Of a stretch of 64,000 nt of DNA, positions 46,763 to 57,086 are shown in pieces. The DNA is taken from positions 33,075-97,074 of the forward strand of contig NZ_LUUG01000064.1 in NCBI RefSeq assembly GCF_001644035.1. Reading direction: 5' to 3'. The notes under the pieces were generated by a model, which was not told the origin of the DNA, did not search any database, and saw nothing but the letters and a program-made list of their open reading frames with translations. Position numbers and translations under genes: made by a program. Position 1 is the first letter of the stretch; the number at the start of each line of letters is the position of its first letter. The stretch comes from Methylomonas methanica. Lineage in GTDB: Bacteria; Pseudomonadota; Gammaproteobacteria; Methylococcales; Methylomonadaceae.

Positions 46763-48799
46763 ATGAACATTAACGACCTAAAAATAAAAACAAAAATCCT
46801 GACGGGGGCGATGCTGCTGGTGGCAATTACTATCGCTTTCGGTGGCTTGTCCAAGCTATACATTGGTTATCTTGCCGAAGCAATTGAATCCATTACCGCT
46901 AACAACGGTAAGTCGGTGGAATATGCGACGGGTGTGGAGCGAGCGGCATTGCAAACTGTCATGGCGCAGCGCACTTATCGAATATCTGAAAGCGACGCCG
47001 ATGCCGATAAAGTTCAAGAGAGCATTAAAAATGTTCTCGGTTCTTTGGATAAAGTCGATCAACAGGCGAAGCAATTTAACAACGCTGAATTGCTTAACCA
47101 ATCTAAAGTGGCGCGTGAGGGCACTTTGGATTTTTCCGAGAAGTTTCGAGCGATGGTGGCTTCGATTAAATTGAACAAAGCGGCTGTTGAAACAATGATC
47201 GCCAAAGGCAACGCGGTTGCCAAAGCTGCGGACGACTTTCAGGATCGGCAAGTACGTCTTTACAGTGAAGCCCAGAAAAAGGGCGTGACGGGCGCGGAAC
47301 TGGATGCCTATGTCCAACGCTATATAGGGGCGACCGAGATATACATGAAAGCTATGGAAATCATGCGGGCCGAGAAGGAGGAGGTCAATTATAAAGACCG
47401 TGTGGCCTGGAAAAAAATGCAGGTAGCGTTGCCAGCATTATTGAAAGCATATGATGATTTACAAAAAATCGTTAATTCTGAAGAAGCCTTGCGTCTGATC
47501 GACACCGCCCGGACCAGTACCCGGGAATATCAACAAGCGGCCGAAGAATGGATAGATAACGACGATAAACGCGATAGCATTCGTAAGGAGATGCTGGAAG
47601 CGGCTGATAATGTCGTTAAACAAGCGCAAACTGCTGAAGAAGCGGGTTATGCGCAATTAGCTGCTGCGGCTGCAAGCGCCGACGAATTGGTCGACGAGGC
47701 CAATAAAATCATTATAGGTACCATCATTGCCGCATTGATTTTGGGCGTTATTATCGCGATGTTCCTGGCCAACCTGATTACCGTGCCGATTATTGTCGGT
47801 GTTAAATTTGCGCAATCCTTGTCCGAAGGCGATTTGACCGCGAAGCTGGAAGTTAACGGTAAAGATGAAATCGGGCAACTCGCTCAGGCTTTGCGCGATA
47901 TGCGCGATAAGCTCAGTCAGGTGGTCGCGCAAGTACGTTCCAATTCGGATACCCTGGCCAGCGCTTCGCAAGAAGTCAGTGCTACTGCTCAGTCCATGAG
48001 TCAGATGGCTACCGAGCAGGCAGCTAGCGTCGAGGAAACTACTTCTTCGATTGAACAGCTTAATTCTTCGGTACAGCAAAACACCGAAAATGCCCATGTC
48101 ACCGAACAAATGGCAACCAAGTCGGCAGGGGAAGCCCGTGACGGCGGGGAAGCAGTGAACGAGACTGTTCTGGCCATGAAGAACATCGCCAAAAAAATTG
48201 GTTTGATCGAGGATATAGCCTATAAAACCAATTTGCTGTCGTTAAATGCGGCGATTGAAGCGGCCTCTGCCGGCGAACACGGCAAGGGCTTTGCGGTAGT
48301 GGCCGCGGAAGTTAGAAAACTGGCGGAAAGCAGCCGCGTCACGGCGGAAGAAATCAACGAGCTTGCCACCAACAGCGTAGCGATAGCTGAAAAAGCCGGT
48401 ACCTTGATCGCTGCCGTAGTACCGAATATTGTGAAAACAGCCGATTTGGTGCAGGAAATTAATGCGGCGTCCATGGAGCAATCCAGTGGAATTAATCAAA
48501 TTAACGATGCGATGCGCCAGCTGGATAAAGCGACTCAGCAAAATGCCGCCAGCGCCGAAGAATTAGCCGCTACGTCCGAGGAATTAAATGGACAGGCCAC
48601 CCAGTTGCAGCATGCGGTAGCGTTTTTCAAACTGGATGGCAACATTACTAAGTCGCAATCTTTTGGTAAAACACCGCCAGCCGCTAAGCGCCAGTCTCGC
48701 GGAGGGCCAGCGCAAAACTATGTTAAAAAACCGGTAGCAGTGAATAACCTTGCCGACACCTCGTTGGATTTTAACGACCAAGATTTTGAGCGCTTTTAG
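46763..48799 (+). CDS. Methyl-accepting chemotaxis protein with long helical periplasmic domain
   Basis: 678 aa. Helices at about 12-32 and 310-335 enclose a ~275-residue all-helical sensor domain, of helical-bimodular (HBM) size, without a recognisable binding motif. HAMP follows, then the signalling coiled coil. The tip reads [20 protein letters not shown], with Ser in place of the usual Arg in EAAR. The C-terminal about 50 residues are a flexible tail ending [11 protein letters not shown], a possible pentapeptide-like CheR tether (not NWETF). GAGGGAA ribosome site. It lies between cheA and cheW. Confidence 0.93.
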   Translation: MNINDLKIKTKILTGAMLLVAITIAFGGLSKLYIGYLAEAIESITANNGKSVEYATGVERAALQTVMAQRTYRISESDADADKVQESIKNVLGSLDKVDQQAKQFNNAELLNQSKVAREGTLDFSEKFRAMVASIKLNKAAVETMIAKGNAVAKAADDFQDRQVRLYSEAQKKGVTGAELDAYVQRYIGATEIYMKAMEIMRAEKEEVNYKDRVAWKKMQVALPALLKAYDDLQKIVNSEEALRLIDTARTSTREYQQAAEEWIDNDDKRDSIRKEMLEAADNVVKQAQTAEEAGYAQLAAAAASADELVDEANKIIIGTIIAALILGVIIAMFLANLITVPIIVGVKFAQSLSEGDLTAKLEVNGKDEIGQLAQALRDMRDKLSQVVAQVRSNSDTLASASQEVSATAQSMSQMATEQAASVEETTSSIEQLNSSVQQNTENAHVTEQMATKSAGEARDGGEAVNETVLAMKNIAKKIGLIEDIAYKTNLLSLNAAIEAASAGEHGKGFAVVAAEVRKLAESSRVTAEEINELATNSVAIAEKAGTLIAAVVPNIVKTADLVQEINAASMEQSSGINQINDAMRQLDKATQQNAASAEELAATSEELNGQATQLQHAVAFFKLDGNITKSQSFGKTPPAAKRQSRGGPAQNYVKKPVAVNNLADTSLDFNDQDFERF

Positions 48800-48816
48800 T
48801 CTCTGGAGAGCAGACC

Positions 48817-49362
48817 ATGAGTAATCTGATTCGGAGAGAAACCGGCCATGCAGTGGCGGTTCAGGAGCAGGTAGGCCAATACCTGACTTTTTTAGTGGGG
48901 ACAGAAAGTTTTGCAGTCAGCATTCTGGATGTTAAGGAAATTATTGAGATTGCCAACGTGACTCGGGTGCCTTTGACGCCGGACTATATTCACGGGGTGA
49001 TCAATTTGCGCGGCAGTGTGGTGCCGGTTATAGATTTATCGGCGCGTTTAAGTCGCCATTGCTCGGAAGTCAGCAAACGCAGTTGTATCGTGTTGGTGGC
49101 GGTTGAAACGAGCGAGGGTTCGCACTTGATAGGGATGTTGGTGGATGAGGTCCGGGAAATTTTGGAAATTCCGCCCGCCAACATTCAGCCGGCGCCGGAT
49201 TTTGGCACCGACATTCGTACCGATTTTATTCAAGCCATGGCGCGTGTCGATGACGTATTTATTATACTTTTGGCGATTAGCCGGGTGCTGTCGCTGGACG
49301 AATTATCGCTATTAAGCGATTTGGCGCAATCTCAAGAGCATCTGATCGCAGCTTCGGACTAG
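48817..49362 (+). CDS. cheW: Chemotaxis coupling protein CheW
   Basis: 181 aa. It couples receptors to CheA. YLTFLVGTESFAVSILDVKE and HGVINLRGSVVPVIDLSARL are the two conserved halves. Slightly longer than E. coli CheW at both ends. Last gene of the chemotaxis operon; its stop overlaps the end of the convergent hemerythrin gene by 4 bases. Confidence 0.95.
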   Translation: MSNLIRRETGHAVAVQEQVGQYLTFLVGTESFAVSILDVKEIIEIANVTRVPLTPDYIHGVINLRGSVVPVIDLSARLSRHCSEVSKRSCIVLVAVETSEGSHLIGMLVDEVREILEIPPANIQPAPDFGTDIRTDFIQAMARVDDVFIILLAISRVLSLDELSLLSDLAQSQEHLIAASD

Positions 49363-49763
49363 GTTGATAAGGCTTCTGCTGGAAGATTTTTTAGGTACTC
49401 TCCCAGCAGCTTATCTTCTTCAAGGATATGTGCCAACACCCATTGGCTGACAAATACTTTTATGTCGGCAGGCTGCCATTGCCTGTGGTAAATGGTTTGG
49501 GAAATGTCGTTCAACCTGTCCAGCATTTGGTTATGCGTTGCGACATGCTGGGCATAACCCGGATAGCTATGGTCTTTCATCAAATGTTCTTCGGCTTCGA
49601 AGTGCTCGCGGATGTGCTGATAAAACAGTGCAAACAAATGCGTCAACGTTTCGCTAGAGTCGGCTTCAACAATTCTATTCGCCAGATCGAATAATTGCCT
49701 GTGCTGCGCATCCACCGTTGCGTGACCTATTTTGTAGTCATCTTGCCAGATAAACTCGCTCAT
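49359..49763 (-). CDS. Bacteriohemerythrin 1
   Basis: 134 aa single-domain O2-binding di-iron protein. The metal ligands fit the family pattern: DAQHRQLF, HFEAEEHLMKDHSYPGYAQH, VATHNQML and VLAHILEEDKLL. Bacteriohemerythrins store or deliver oxygen, and in methanotrophs have been linked to supplying O2 to methane monooxygenase. The paralogue lies next to it, and both sit between CheW and a chemoreceptor, so an oxygen-sensing link is possible but unproven. Confidence 0.93.
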   Translation of the reverse strand: MSEFIWQDDYKIGHATVDAQHRQLFDLANRIVEADSSETLTHLFALFYQHIREHFEAEEHLMKDHSYPGYAQHVATHNQMLDRLNDISQTIYHRQWQPADIKVFVSQWVLAHILEEDKLLGEYLKNLPAEALST

Positions 49764-49813
49764 ATTCAGGCCTCGTTGTTGTTAAATTAAACTGTTAGGG
49801 AATTGTCCGCTTT

Positions 49814-50200
49814 CTATTCTTGGTGGATTTTGAAATAGGCGTTAATCGCTGCGTCTTCCTCCGCTATATGGCTAATCCAGTCGTGCATGAAGCCCGGCAC
49901 GTCTAGTTCCTGTGGTTTTTGCTGACTGATTCCATGACTAAACTCGACCAGCTTCTCCAGCATCAGATTATGCGTTTGCACATGATGTTGATATTCCGGA
50001 TAGCCGTGTTGTTTCATAAAGGCTTCTTCAGCGTGAAAATGTTCCCTGACATGTTGATAAAGCAACATGATGTTTTCGGCTAGTGCTTGAGCATCTTTCG
50101 AGGCTACCAGTTGGTTCGCTAGACGGAATAATTCTCTGTGCTGCTGGTCAACCGTTTCGTTTCCGAGCAGATATTGATTTTCCCAAACGAATTCGTTCAT
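49814..50200 (-). CDS. Bacteriohemerythrin 2
   Basis: 128 aa. It has all di-iron ligands in the same places as the neighbour (DQQHRELF, HFHAEEAFMKQHGYPEYQHH, VQTHNLML, WISHIAEEDAAI). The two share roughly half their residues by eye, indicating a tandem duplication. It follows the NIT-domain chemoreceptor by 24 bases on the same strand, so the three probably share a transcript. Confidence 0.93.
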   Translation of the reverse strand: MNEFVWENQYLLGNETVDQQHRELFRLANQLVASKDAQALAENIMLLYQHVREHFHAEEAFMKQHGYPEYQHHVQTHNLMLEKLVEFSHGISQQKPQELDVPGFMHDWISHIAEEDAAINAYFKIHQE

Positions 50201-50224
50201 GTTATTCCCGTAATCTTTTTTGTG

Positions 50225-52102
50225 TTAGTGCATCTTAAAAAAGCCAACTTCCCGCATGAGCGTTTGGCTTTGATCGTTTAATTCTTCAGCAGTGGCGGCC
50301 AATTGCTCTGAAGCCGCCGCATTATGCTGAATCGCCGTATCCAATTGTCCTACCGCTTGACTGATTTGGCGGACGCCGGCCGCCTGTTCGTCGGATGCCG
50401 TGGCTATCTCCTGTACAAGCGTAGCGGTCTTTTGAATACTGGGCAGCATTTGGCTAAAGATACGGCCGGCGTTTTGGGCGATGTCCAGGCCTGTATTGGC
50501 TAGTTCGCCGATTTCGTTGGCGGTATCCTGACTGCGGGTCGCCAACTTTCTTACCTCCGTCGCCACCACGGAGAAGCCGGCGCCGTGTTCGCCGGCTTTG
50601 GCGGCAACAATTGAAGCGTTTAATGACAGCAAGTTGGTTTGGTAGGCAATGGCCTCGATTAAGCCGATTTTTTCGGCGATTTTGTTCATCGCCTCCACGG
50701 TGTCTCTGATTGCTTGTTCACCGCTCTGCGCCGATTCGGCCGCGGTAAGCGCTATTTTTTCCGTGGTTTGCGCATTCTCATGGTTGTGTTCTACCGACCC
50801 GGTCAATTGTTCCAGTGCGGCGCTGGTTTGTTCGATACTGGCCGCTTGTTCGCAGCTGCTTTGACTGAGTGTTTGCGCGGCATTATTGACTTCAGTAGAG
50901 GCTTGAGCGATTTGCGCCGAACAGCTGCCGATGGTGCCGATTACATCGGCCAGACGTTTTTGCATGGTCAGCATTGCGGCAAAAATGCCGACATGTTGCG
51001 CCGCTTGTGGCATGCCGCGCCGTTCCAGCTTGCCGGCAGCAATATTGACCGCCAGGTTATTAACCTGCAACGGTTCTCCGCCCAACTGATTGGCGATATC
51101 CTTGCGTAGTATCCAAAATAACAAGAAGGATAAACCGGCTACCATAACGATAAAAATACCGTTGAACAATAATTGGCGGCTGGCGCTGTTTTCTATCGCC
51201 TTAGACGAGTCTATGGTGTCCTTGGCGATATAGTTTTCCACTTCCTTCAATAGATTGATCTTGCCGGTTTGCATCGAAAACCAGTGAGCCGGATCAACCC
51301 CAAAACCGCCTTTATCGGCATGGCTCAGGGCTTTATTACGCATGGCGGTGGTTTCGTCTATGAATTGTCCGCGCAGAGTGCGTTGTAAATAATCCAGGTA
51401 CTGTTGAGGCGCGACCGAGGCAAAAATATCCAGATAAGTATTCTGAAAAGCGATCAGTGTCACCAGTTTTTCATACATGCCAGGCCCAAAAGCATCCTTG
51501 GCGAAGGTGTTGGCCAATACCGCCCGCTCCACGCCCGCTTGTTCCTTGCCCTTCAGGAAATTGGCGTAGGCATCCAGCTTATGATTGATTTGTACATTGG
51601 TGCTCAACTGCGGCAATTGGGCGATGATCGCCAGATAGGCTGCATTTAGATTGGAATAGTAATTGATGGTGGCTTCGCCGCTGGCGCGCAAGGTAGTGAC
51701 CGACTGACGAGTCTCGTCGAGTTCGTCGATTTGCCGGTCCACCGCCGCCAAACCGGCCGTCAGATTGGTTTCGGCGGCTTTGGTATCGAATGTTTTGAGA
51801 AAAGCATTCAGTTGTTTGAGTTTGCCGTCGGTGGCTAAGCGTTGTTGCTCCAGTTCTGTCTTGAACTTCTGGCCCCCGCTGCCCAGATGCCCGACCGACA
51901 ACCCGCGTTCTTTTTGTAATTCATGTACCAGATCGCTGGCGTACACTGAAAAGTCGGCTAAAGAGATAATCTTTCTCGCTGACTGCATCTCCGCTATATG
52001 GGTGTAAACCACGAAGGAGGCCATTAGCAGTAAACCGGCTAAGGGAATCAGCGATAGGGCTGCTATTTTGTGGCTGAATTTAACGGTATGCAGGTCAAGC
52101 AT
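50225..52102 (-). CDS. NIT-domain methyl-accepting chemotaxis protein
   Basis: 625 aa from the ATG at 52102 (GGGAG five bases upstream); a GTG two codons earlier is possible. Membrane helices at about 15-35 and 303-325 enclose a NIT (nitrate/nitrite-sensing) domain: [20 protein letters not shown] at the front and [20 protein letters not shown] further on are its signature blocks. The signalling tip is unusual: [15 protein letters not shown] replaces [11 protein letters not shown], altering two positions (Glu, Arg) that make receptor-trimer contacts in E. coli Tsr. First gene of a run with the two bacteriohemerythrins. Confidence 0.92.
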   Translation of the reverse strand: MLDLHTVKFSHKIAALSLIPLAGLLLMASFVVYTHIAEMQSARKIISLADFSVYASDLVHELQKERGLSVGHLGSGGQKFKTELEQQRLATDGKLKQLNAFLKTFDTKAAETNLTAGLAAVDRQIDELDETRQSVTTLRASGEATINYYSNLNAAYLAIIAQLPQLSTNVQINHKLDAYANFLKGKEQAGVERAVLANTFAKDAFGPGMYEKLVTLIAFQNTYLDIFASVAPQQYLDYLQRTLRGQFIDETTAMRNKALSHADKGGFGVDPAHWFSMQTGKINLLKEVENYIAKDTIDSSKAIENSASRQLLFNGIFIVMVAGLSFLLFWILRKDIANQLGGEPLQVNNLAVNIAAGKLERRGMPQAAQHVGIFAAMLTMQKRLADVIGTIGSCSAQIAQASTEVNNAAQTLSQSSCEQAASIEQTSAALEQLTGSVEHNHENAQTTEKIALTAAESAQSGEQAIRDTVEAMNKIAEKIGLIEAIAYQTNLLSLNASIVAAKAGEHGAGFSVVATEVRKLATRSQDTANEIGELANTGLDIAQNAGRIFSQMLPSIQKTATLVQEIATASDEQAAGVRQISQAVGQLDTAIQHNAAASEQLAATAEELNDQSQTLMREVGFFKMH

Positions 52103-52237
52103 GTCCACTCCCGGCGACTATTTTTTTAAATAAAGCATAGCCCAGGGTACTTATACCTGCCACGTAATCGCTTGAAGTAAACTGGCCGATTGCGGCCGAC
52201 AAAACGCCCCCAACCGAACCAGTTCGCCTATCGATAT

Positions 52238-53911
52238 TTAGAACAAACCGCTGATCACGCCGTCATCGCTAATATCGATAAGTTCCGCTGCGGGTACTTT
52301 GGGCAAGCCCGGCATCGTCATCATGTCGCCGGCAATCGCCACAATGAAACCAGCGCCGTTGGCCAGGCGTACTTCATTGATTTCCACAACATGGTCGGAC
52401 GGTGCACCCTTGGCGTTGGGATTGGTAGAAAACGACATTTGGGTTTTGGCCATGCAGACCGGAAAATGACCGTAGTTGGCTTGCAGCGCCTTCAGCTCGG
52501 CAACGATTTTCGGGCTGGCGCTAATTTTTGCCGCGCCGTAGAGTTTGGTGGCGATGGTTTCGATTTTATTCCACAGCGGTAATTCGCTGTCGTAAACGAA
52601 GCTAAAGCTAGGTTCGCGATGATCGACAATATTTAGTATTTCCTGAGCCAGCTGTTCCGCACCGGCACCGCCGTGCGCCCAGTGTTTGGCGACCACGCAT
52701 TTAACCCCCAGCGCTTCGCATTTCTGCTGCAGCAAGGCGATTTCGGCGTCGGTGTCGAAAGTAAAATGATTGATACTGACGACGCAGGGCAGGCCGTAAT
52801 GCTGCGTGATATTATGCAGATGGCGTTCCAGATTGGCGAAACCTTTTTCCAGCGCCGCCAGGTTTTCCTGGTTCAAGTCGTCTTTGGCTACGCCGCCGTG
52901 GAATTTCAATGCCCGCACGGTGGCGACCAATACTACTGCCGAGGGCTTTAAGCCGGACATGCGGCATTTGATGTCCAGAAACTTTTCCGCACCCAAGTCG
53001 GCACCAAAGCCGGCTTCGGTCACCGCATAATCGGCCAGTTTCAGAGCGGTTTTGGTAGCGGTGACGGTGTTGCAGCCGTGGGCGATATTCGCAAATGGGC
53101 CGCCGTGGATAATCGCCAGATTGTTTTCCAGGGTTTGCACCAAATTCGGTTTGATTGCGTCTTTTAAGATGGCGGCCATCGCGCCGTGGGCTTTCAGGTC
53201 GCTGGCATAAACCGGCGTGACTTTATCGGATTTGTAGCCTATGACGATGCGGCCCAAGCGTTCTTTCAAGTCGGCGCGGCTGGTTGCCAGGCACAGTATT
53301 GCCATCACTTCCGACGCCACCACGATGTCGAAGCCGTCTTCACGTAAATAGCCGTTGGCCGGTCCGCCCTGGCCGATAGTAATTTTGCGCAGCGCCCGGT
53401 CGTTCATGTCAATCACGCGCTTCCATTGGATGCGGCGCGGGTCTATGTCCAGTTTGTTACCGTGATTGATATGGTTGTCGATCAACGCCGACAATAAATT
53501 GTGCGCCACGCCAATGGCGTGAAAGTCGCCGGTAAAATGCAGATTGATGTCTTCCATAGGCACCACTTGCGCATAGCCACCGCCGGCCGCGCCGCCTTTT
53601 ACACCGAAGCACGGGCCAAGCGATGGCTCACGCAGACAGATAATGGTTTTCTTGCCCAAGCGGTTCAGCGCGTCACCTAAACCTACTGTAGTTGTCGTTT
53701 TGCCTTCGCCCGCCGGGGTAGGGCTGATCGCGGTGACTAAAATCAGTTTGCCGTCGGCTTTATCGGTCAGGCTGTTGACATATTCCAGGGAAATTTTGGC
53801 TTTGTAATGACCGTAAGGGTCCAGATGTTCGGCGGGAATGCCGAATTTTTCGCCGGCCAAATCAATAATCGGGCGCATGCTTGCCTGTTGGGCAATTTCA
53901 ATGTCAGACAT
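52238..53911 (-). CDS. fhs: Formate-tetrahydrofolate ligase
   Basis: 557 aa from the ATG at 53911 ([20 protein letters not shown]), with AGGAAT upstream; the longer frame to 54094 is non-coding leader. It makes 10-formyl-THF from formate, THF and ATP. The ATP loop is [40 protein letters not shown] and [17 protein letters not shown] are further blocks. In methylotrophs this enzyme links formate to C1-folate metabolism. Downstream of rpiA but separated by a terminator. Confidence 0.97.
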   Translation of the reverse strand: MSDIEIAQQASMRPIIDLAGEKFGIPAEHLDPYGHYKAKISLEYVNSLTDKADGKLILVTAISPTPAGEGKTTTTVGLGDALNRLGKKTIICLREPSLGPCFGVKGGAAGGGYAQVVPMEDINLHFTGDFHAIGVAHNLLSALIDNHINHGNKLDIDPRRIQWKRVIDMNDRALRKITIGQGGPANGYLREDGFDIVVASEVMAILCLATSRADLKERLGRIVIGYKSDKVTPVYASDLKAHGAMAAILKDAIKPNLVQTLENNLAIIHGGPFANIAHGCNTVTATKTALKLADYAVTEAGFGADLGAEKFLDIKCRMSGLKPSAVVLVATVRALKFHGGVAKDDLNQENLAALEKGFANLERHLHNITQHYGLPCVVSINHFTFDTDAEIALLQQKCEALGVKCVVAKHWAHGGAGAEQLAQEILNIVDHREPSFSFVYDSELPLWNKIETIATKLYGAAKISASPKIVAELKALQANYGHFPVCMAKTQMSFSTNPNAKGAPSDHVVEINEVRLANGAGFIVAIAGDMMTMPGLPKVPAAELIDISDDGVISGLF

Positions 53912-54027
53912 GGTAATTCCTAAAATACTCTGAGAAGCGTTGCAGTTTTGCAGAGCAGCCGGCGGCTGCGATGGGCGGATATTGTAGAGTTCAACGGCTT
54001 GGGCAGCCAGAAATTTAATGGAGAAAA

Positions 54028-54062
54028 GCCGGAAGCGCCTGGTTGATAAGTGCGCTTCCGGC
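54028..54062 (-). terminator. Rho-independent terminator after rpiA
   Basis: GCCGGAAGCGC pairs perfectly with GCGCTTCCGGC (11 bp, 13-base loop). On the minus strand the stem is followed by TTTTCTC. It lies about 60 bases after the rpiA stop and before fhs. Confidence 0.8.
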
Positions 54063-54120
54063 GTTTCGGCGATTAAGGTCGTCGCAGCGGACAACCTGTC
54101 GCCATAACAGGTGCGGCGGT

Positions 54121-54798
54121 TTAGTAAGTGATAACTTCGCTGCCTTTGCCTACCAACACCACATCCGCGGCACGGATCGCAAACAGACCGTTGGTGATCA
54201 CGCCGGGGATATTGTTGATGGTTTTTTCCAACTCCACAGGATCCAGAATGCTCAAATTATGCACATCCAGAATCTCGCAAGCGTTGTCGGTGATATAGCT
54301 GACGCCGGTGTCCTTGTTCATGCGTAATTCGGGTTGGCCGCCCAATTTAGCCAATTGGCGGGCCACGAAGCTGCGCGATAAGGGCAATACTTCAACGGGT
54401 AATGGAAACTTGCCCATCACGTCCACGCATTTGCTTTCGTCGACGATGCAGACAAATTTTTTGCTGGCGCCGGCGATGATTTTCTCGCGAGTCAACGCGC
54501 CGCCGCCGCCTTTCAGCATTTTTTTATGTGGGGTAACTTCATCCGCGCCGTCCACATAAATATCCAAATCGCCGGATTGATTCAGGTCGATGACGCGAAT
54601 GCCGATGGATTGTAAATGTTCTGTGGTTTTAGCCGAGCTGGATACCGCGCCTTCGATGTCTCTTTTGAAATCGCAGTCGGCCAGCAAGTTGATCAAATGC
54701 GTGACGGTCGAGCCGGTGCCCATGCCAATGATGGGTACGTTTTTTAAGTATTGCAGTGCTGCTTGGGCGACTTGTTTTTTTAATTCGTCTTGAGTCAT
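54121..54798 (-). CDS. rpiA: Ribose-5-phosphate isomerase A
   Basis: 225 aa, full length. It interconverts ribose-5-P and ribulose-5-P, part of the pentose phosphate/RuMP cycles. [46 protein letters not shown] and [14 protein letters not shown] are the family blocks. ATG with weak upstream GGACCATCACC leader. Divergent from ilvA. Confidence 0.97.
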   Translation of the reverse strand: MTQDELKKQVAQAALQYLKNVPIIGMGTGSTVTHLINLLADCDFKRDIEGAVSSSAKTTEHLQSIGIRVIDLNQSGDLDIYVDGADEVTPHKKMLKGGGGALTREKIIAGASKKFVCIVDESKCVDVMGKFPLPVEVLPLSRSFVARQLAKLGGQPELRMNKDTGVSYITDNACEILDVHNLSILDPVELEKTINNIPGVITNGLFAIRAADVVLVGKGSEVITY

Positions 54799-54964
54799 GG
54801 TGATGGTCCTGATGGATTGCTCTTATAAATCTGACACGGCGTTTAACCCGTCATTGTATGGGATAATAACCGATTGACGCTGATCTCTCAGCAGTTTTTA
54901 CGCCTACACAACCCCAGGACCAACGCATGGACGGCAATTGCGCCAGCAGTTGCCGAGGACAATA

Positions 54965-56503
54965 ATGCAGACATACATAGAAAAGATATTGCGGGCAAAA
55001 GTTTATGACGTTGCCGAGGAAACCCCGCTGGATTTTGCCGCTACGCTGTCGGAAAAAACCAACAACAAGGTCTATCTGAAACGCGAAGATTTACAGCCGG
55101 TGTTTTCGTTTAAATTGCGCGGCGCCTATAACAAAATCGCCTCCCTGACACCCGAGCAAACTGCTCACGGCGTCATCGCCGCTTCCGCCGGCAATCATGC
55201 CCAAGGTGTGGCCTTGGCGGCCAAAAAATTGGGGATCAAAGCCCTGATCGTGATGCCTAAAACCACCCCGGAAATCAAGATCAAGTCGGTCAAGGCGCGC
55301 GGTGCGAAAATCGTGCTGCACGGCGATTCCTACGACGACGCTTACGCGCATGCCATGGAATTGGTCGCGGAAAAAGGCATGACCTTCATCCATCCTTACG
55401 ACGACCCGGAAGTGATAGCCGGGCAGGGCACAGTGGGCATGGAAATCCTGCGGCAGCATAACGGCGATATCCACGCGATATTTGTGCCGGTCGGCGGCGG
55501 CGGACTGGTGGCCGGTATTGCCGCCTATGTTAAATTCGTGCGCCCGGATATTAAAGTCATCGCAGTGGAACCAGACGACGCCGACTGTTTGAATCAAGCC
55601 TTAAACGCCGGGCAGCGCGTGATCTTGGAACAAGTCGGCTTGTTCGCCGACGGCGTGGCGGTGAAACAAATTGGCGAGGAACCGTTTCGCATCGCCCGGC
55701 AGTACGTCGATCAGGTGGTCACCGTCAGTACCGACGAGATTTGCGCGGCCATCAAAGACATTTTCGACGATACCCGCTCGGTCGCCGAGCCGGCCGGCGC
55801 CTTGGCAGTGGCGGGATTGAAAAAATATGCCGAACAACAGCATCTACAGCAACACACTCTGATTGCCATCGACAGCGGCGCCAATATCAATTTCGACCGT
55901 TTGCGCTACGTTGCCGAGCGCACACTGGTAGGCGAACATAGAGAAATTCTGCTGGCTGTAGAAATACCGGAGGTGCCTGGCAGCTTTTTGAGATTTTGCA
56001 AAATGATAGGCAAGCGCAGCATCACGGAATTCAATTACCGCTATTTCGACGCGCGCATGGCTCAAGTCTTTGTCGGTATCAGCAGCAGCGGCGCGGAAAA
56101 CGATCGGCAGCATCTGATCGAGCAGCTGGCCGAAGACGGTTTTCCGGTGACCGATATGACCGGCAACGAACTGGCCAAGGACCATATCCGTTACATGGTC
56201 GGCGGTCATGCGCCATTCGAGTTGAAGGAAAGTGTTTACAGCATCCAGTTCCCCGAGCGCCCCGGCGCACTACTCAAATTTCTGCTGTCGCTGGGCAGTC
56301 AGTGGAATATCAGTCTGTTTCATTACCGCAATCACGGTGCGGCGTTCGGCAAGGTGTTGATTGGCCTGCAGATCGATGGCGAGCAACGGCAGCGCTTCGA
56401 GCAATGTTTATCGGCTTTGGGGCTTGCATACCAGGATGAGACCGGTAATCCAGCTTACCGCCTGTTCGTTGGTGGTAGCGAATCTGCCGACATCGGCGGC
56501 TAA
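54965..56503 (+). CDS. ilvA: Threonine ammonia-lyase, biosynthetic
   Basis: 512 aa from the ATG at 54965 (MQTYIEKILRAKVYDVAEET), preferred over an upstream frame start because of GAGGAC. It deaminates threonine to 2-oxobutanoate for isoleucine synthesis. PLP-Lys in VFSFKLRGAYNK, phosphate loop VPVGGGGLVAGIA, and two C-terminal ACT-like regulatory domains (about 335-410 and 425-505; SVYSIQFPERPGALLKFLLS) for isoleucine feedback. Confidence 0.96.
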   Translation: MQTYIEKILRAKVYDVAEETPLDFAATLSEKTNNKVYLKREDLQPVFSFKLRGAYNKIASLTPEQTAHGVIAASAGNHAQGVALAAKKLGIKALIVMPKTTPEIKIKSVKARGAKIVLHGDSYDDAYAHAMELVAEKGMTFIHPYDDPEVIAGQGTVGMEILRQHNGDIHAIFVPVGGGGLVAGIAAYVKFVRPDIKVIAVEPDDADCLNQALNAGQRVILEQVGLFADGVAVKQIGEEPFRIARQYVDQVVTVSTDEICAAIKDIFDDTRSVAEPAGALAVAGLKKYAEQQHLQQHTLIAIDSGANINFDRLRYVAERTLVGEHREILLAVEIPEVPGSFLRFCKMIGKRSITEFNYRYFDARMAQVFVGISSSGAENDRQHLIEQLAEDGFPVTDMTGNELAKDHIRYMVGGHAPFELKESVYSIQFPERPGALLKFLLSLGSQWNISLFHYRNHGAAFGKVLIGLQIDGEQRQRFEQCLSALGLAYQDETGNPAYRLFVGGSESADIGG

Positions 56504-56542
56504 CATTTTCCGCTCCCGTTTAGCCTCCTAATCTTAGGATCT

Positions 56543-56590
56543 ATTTAAAAAATCTCCCCCAGCCCCTCTTTTTCAAAGAGGGGAGAGTAA
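56543..56590 (+). repeat. CCCCTCTTT...AAAGAGGGG dispersed palindrome, copy 1
   Basis: Core arms 56563-56571 and 56575-56583, preceded by AAAAAATCTCCCCCAG. The reverse complement of the same unit, with its AAATCTCCCC flank, lies at 59771-59820. Confidence 0.8.
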
Positions 56591-56803
56591 ATTCGCAATT
56601 CGGTGCAATCAGAATCGCCGGACGTTATTTCCAACTAAATCCTTAAACCAACAAACCAGGTGCTTAATATCCTTAAGTGCTTCGGCAAATTATTACGCCA
56701 ATATCCTTAACGCCCGGAATTATTGGCAAACAATTCGGGATTTACTCCTAACGACAACTGGGAATTCCCCAACATACAATGCGCGCCATTTTGTGCTATG
56801 GCG

Positions 56804-56973
56804 ATTTGAATATAAAGATGCTTCTGTCAGACCAGAAAAACCGTCGTTCCCGCCAGGAACCGGGTAGCCAAAACCATGGTAGGCGTGCTTCGACTTATCC
56901 ATGCGGTTTGGCCTCGGCCAGGGACAGCTTGATCAACGGTTTTTACATGACGGAAGCATCTTTATATTCAAAT
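56804..56973. mobile_element. 170-bp MITE-like element with 26-bp terminal inverted repeats
   Basis: Left end ATTTGAATATAAAGATGCTT plus CTGTCA (56804-56829) is the inverse of TGACGGAAGCATCTTTATAT plus TCAAAT (56948-56973), one mismatch. Further weaker pairing (AAAAACCGT with ACGGTTTTT) continues inwards. No transposase. It could be a miniature transposable element or a large structured RNA/DNA hairpin. Confidence 0.6.
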
Positions 56974-57086
56974 TTTAAACAGCCTGCTGATACGAAAACG
57001 GCAAGCGTCTTGGGACTAAAGCGTCCGAGCGCGCCAAGATTTTCGATAAGTGCAAAACATGAATTATCAAGTTACTGAGGGTGTAA

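Larger units (their letters stand above)
56504..57086. other. Repeat-bearing intergenic region before the secretin gene
   Basis: 583 bases with no gene. It contains the CCCCTC palindrome (56543-56590), several ATATCCTTAA-like short direct repeats (about 56640-56710) and the inverted-repeat element at 56804-56973. The secretin's promoter probably lies between 56974 and 57086. Confidence 0.6.
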
